From JACRBK01 sp964427955 (GTDB lineage: Bacteria > Chloroflexota > Anaerolineae > Aggregatilineales > Aggregatilineaceae): DNA of 6,117 bases. Below the pieces are notes generated by a model. The model was not told where the DNA came from. It searched no databases and saw only the letters and a program-made list of their open reading frames with translations. The stretch is taken from NCBI GenBank assembly GCA_964427955.1, contig CAYRWY010000361.1, forward strand, positions 1 to 6,117, given 5' to 3'. A program made the position numbers and the translations under genes. Shown here one piece after another: positions 5,252 through 6,117 of this stretch. Each line of letters starts with the position of its first letter. Within the stretch, counting starts at the first letter, position 1.

Positions 5252-6117
5252 ATGAGCAGCGATGGAATGAGCTTCAGATTAAGTACCCCGGCGGCCCAGC
5301 CTGCCCCCAGCGAAGTCCAGCACGAGCGGGTGATCATCATCGGCTCCGGCCCGGCAGGCCTGGCGGCGGCGGTCTATACCGCGCGGGCCAACTTGAATCC
5401 GCTGGTGATCGCCGGGCATCTGCTCGGCGGGCAGGTGTCGCTGACCTACGAGATCGAGAATTATCCCGGCTTCTCCCAGGCGCTCAGCGGGCAGGAGCTG
5501 GTCGATCAGATGAAAAACCAGGCGGAACGCTTCGGCGCGCGCATCAAGACCTACAGCGCCGTCAGCGAAGTGGACTTCACCCACGGATCGCCGTTCACCA
5601 TCAAGACGGACGACGGGTGCGAATACCAGGCCGACGCGGTGATCGTCACGGCGGGCGCAACCTCGCGTACGCTGAACGTCCCCGGCGAAAAAGAACTGAC
5701 CGGGCACGGCGTGAGCTACTGCGCGACCTGCGATGGCTTCTTCTTCCGGGGCAAGGACGTGATCGTGGTCGGCGGCGGCGACAGTGCCATCGAAGAGGCG
5801 ATCTTCCTGACGCGCTTCGCCAACCGCGTGGACGTGGTGCACCGCCGCGATCAACTGCGCGCCGGGGCGACCTTGCAGCAGAAAGCCTTCGCCAACGAGA
5901 AGATGCACTTCATCTGGAATTCGGTAGTAGAGGAGATCAAGGGTGATCCCACCGTGACGGGCGTGCGGCTGCGCGACGTCCAGAGCGGCGCGGTGCGCGA
6001 CTATCCCACCCAGGGCGTATTCGTCTTCATCGGCCACGACCCGAACAGCGACCTGTTCAGCGGCCAGTTGGAGCGCGACGAACACGGCTACGTGATCACG
6101 GATCGCGAAATGCGGAC
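5252..6117 (+). CDS. trxB: Thioredoxin reductase (NADPH, FAD), C-terminus cut by window edge
   Basis: This cytoplasmic flavoprotein passes electrons from NADPH through FAD and a redox-active disulfide to thioredoxin. The visible 288 residues contain the FAD motif GSGPAG (31-36), the GGQV and ENYPGF segments (59-62, 69-74), the ATG-type strand VIVTAGATSR (130-139), the redox pair CATC (157-160, followed by DGFFF), the NADPH motif GGGDSAIEEA (174-183), and HRRDQLRA (197-204), whose arginines are typical of NADPH binding. GHDPNSDLF (261-269) comes near the end. The last 40 or so residues, with the second FAD-binding GD motif, are outside the window. The N-terminus has about 24 residues before the first beta strand, Pro/Ala/Ser-rich and longer than the few residues usual in this family. 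The gene is divergent from the transporter operon, with 214 bp between the start codons. Confidence 0.95.
   Translation, partial: MSSDGMSFRLSTPAAQPAPSEVQHERVIIIGSGPAGLAAAVYTARANLNPLVIAGHLLGGQVSLTYEIENYPGFSQALSGQELVDQMKNQAERFGARIKTYSAVSEVDFTHGSPFTIKTDDGCEYQADAVIVTAGATSRTLNVPGEKELTGHGVSYCATCDGFFFRGKDVIVVGGGDSAIEEAIFLTRFANRVDVVHRRDQLRAGATLQQKAFANEKMHFIWNSVVEEIKGDPTVTGVRLRDVQSGAVRDYPTQGVFVFIGHDPNSDLFSGQLERDEHGYVITDREMR

Noticed and set aside
5232..5255. A 7-codon leader peptide (MPMRGSL) whose stop overlaps the trxB ATG as ATGA
   Set aside because: It is too short to support, has no ribosome binding site of its own visible, and its codons contain the trxB Shine-Dalgarno; probably chance.
5279..6085. 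A 268-codon minus-strand open frame opposite trxB
   Set aside because: The plus strand has all TrxB motifs in order; the antisense product has none.

Overview
The window is a GC-rich bacterial fragment with five genes on the minus strand and one divergent gene on the plus strand. The secreted two-LysM plus SGNH-like protein, the Ser/Ala/Thr-rich linkers, the CATC-type thioredoxin reductase and the glycyl radical enzyme together suggest an anaerobic or facultative Chloroflexota (Anaerolineae-like) bacterium, possibly from a metagenome. That placement is inferred from protein style only; no marker gene is present.

Layout from left to right: (1) 1-220, minus: the first 73 codons of a pyruvate-formate-lyase-like glycyl radical enzyme, cut by the window edge. 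(2) 289-1677, minus: an exported protein with two LysM domains, a repeat-containing linker and an SGNH/GDSL-like domain whose usual nucleophile serine is replaced by cysteine. (3) 1748-2665 and 2658-3650, minus: two CUT1-type sugar/glycerol-phosphate ABC permeases (MalG/UgpE-like and MalF/UgpA-like) overlapping by 8 bp. (4) 3748-5037, minus: a UgpB-like solute-binding protein, first gene of the transporter operon. (5) 5038-5251: a 214-bp divergent promoter region with an interrupted inverted repeat. (6) 5252-6117, plus: thioredoxin reductase trxB, missing its C-terminus at the window edge.

The minus-strand genes read binding protein, permease A, permease E, LysM-SGNH protein, glycyl radical enzyme. 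A consensus -10 box and a strong Shine-Dalgarno sequence precede the binding protein. A terminator-like hairpin after it probably lowers expression of the permeases relative to the binding protein. No ATPase (UgpC/MalK/MsmX type) lies in the window, so the importer must use one encoded elsewhere. The LysM and glycyl radical enzyme genes have their own leaders (70 and 68 bp) and may be separate units. Several long plus-strand open frames lie exactly opposite these genes and are judged to be GC-rich shadows.

I see no CRISPR array, insertion sequence, tRNA or rRNA, and no clearly new multi-gene system. The points most worth checking are the Cys-substituted SGNH domain with LysM anchors, the altered ligand site and DxDxDG loop of the binding protein, the dyad carrying matching -35-like hexamers for both divergent genes, and the possible metabolic link between a glycerophosphodiester-type importer and a glycyl radical enzyme.
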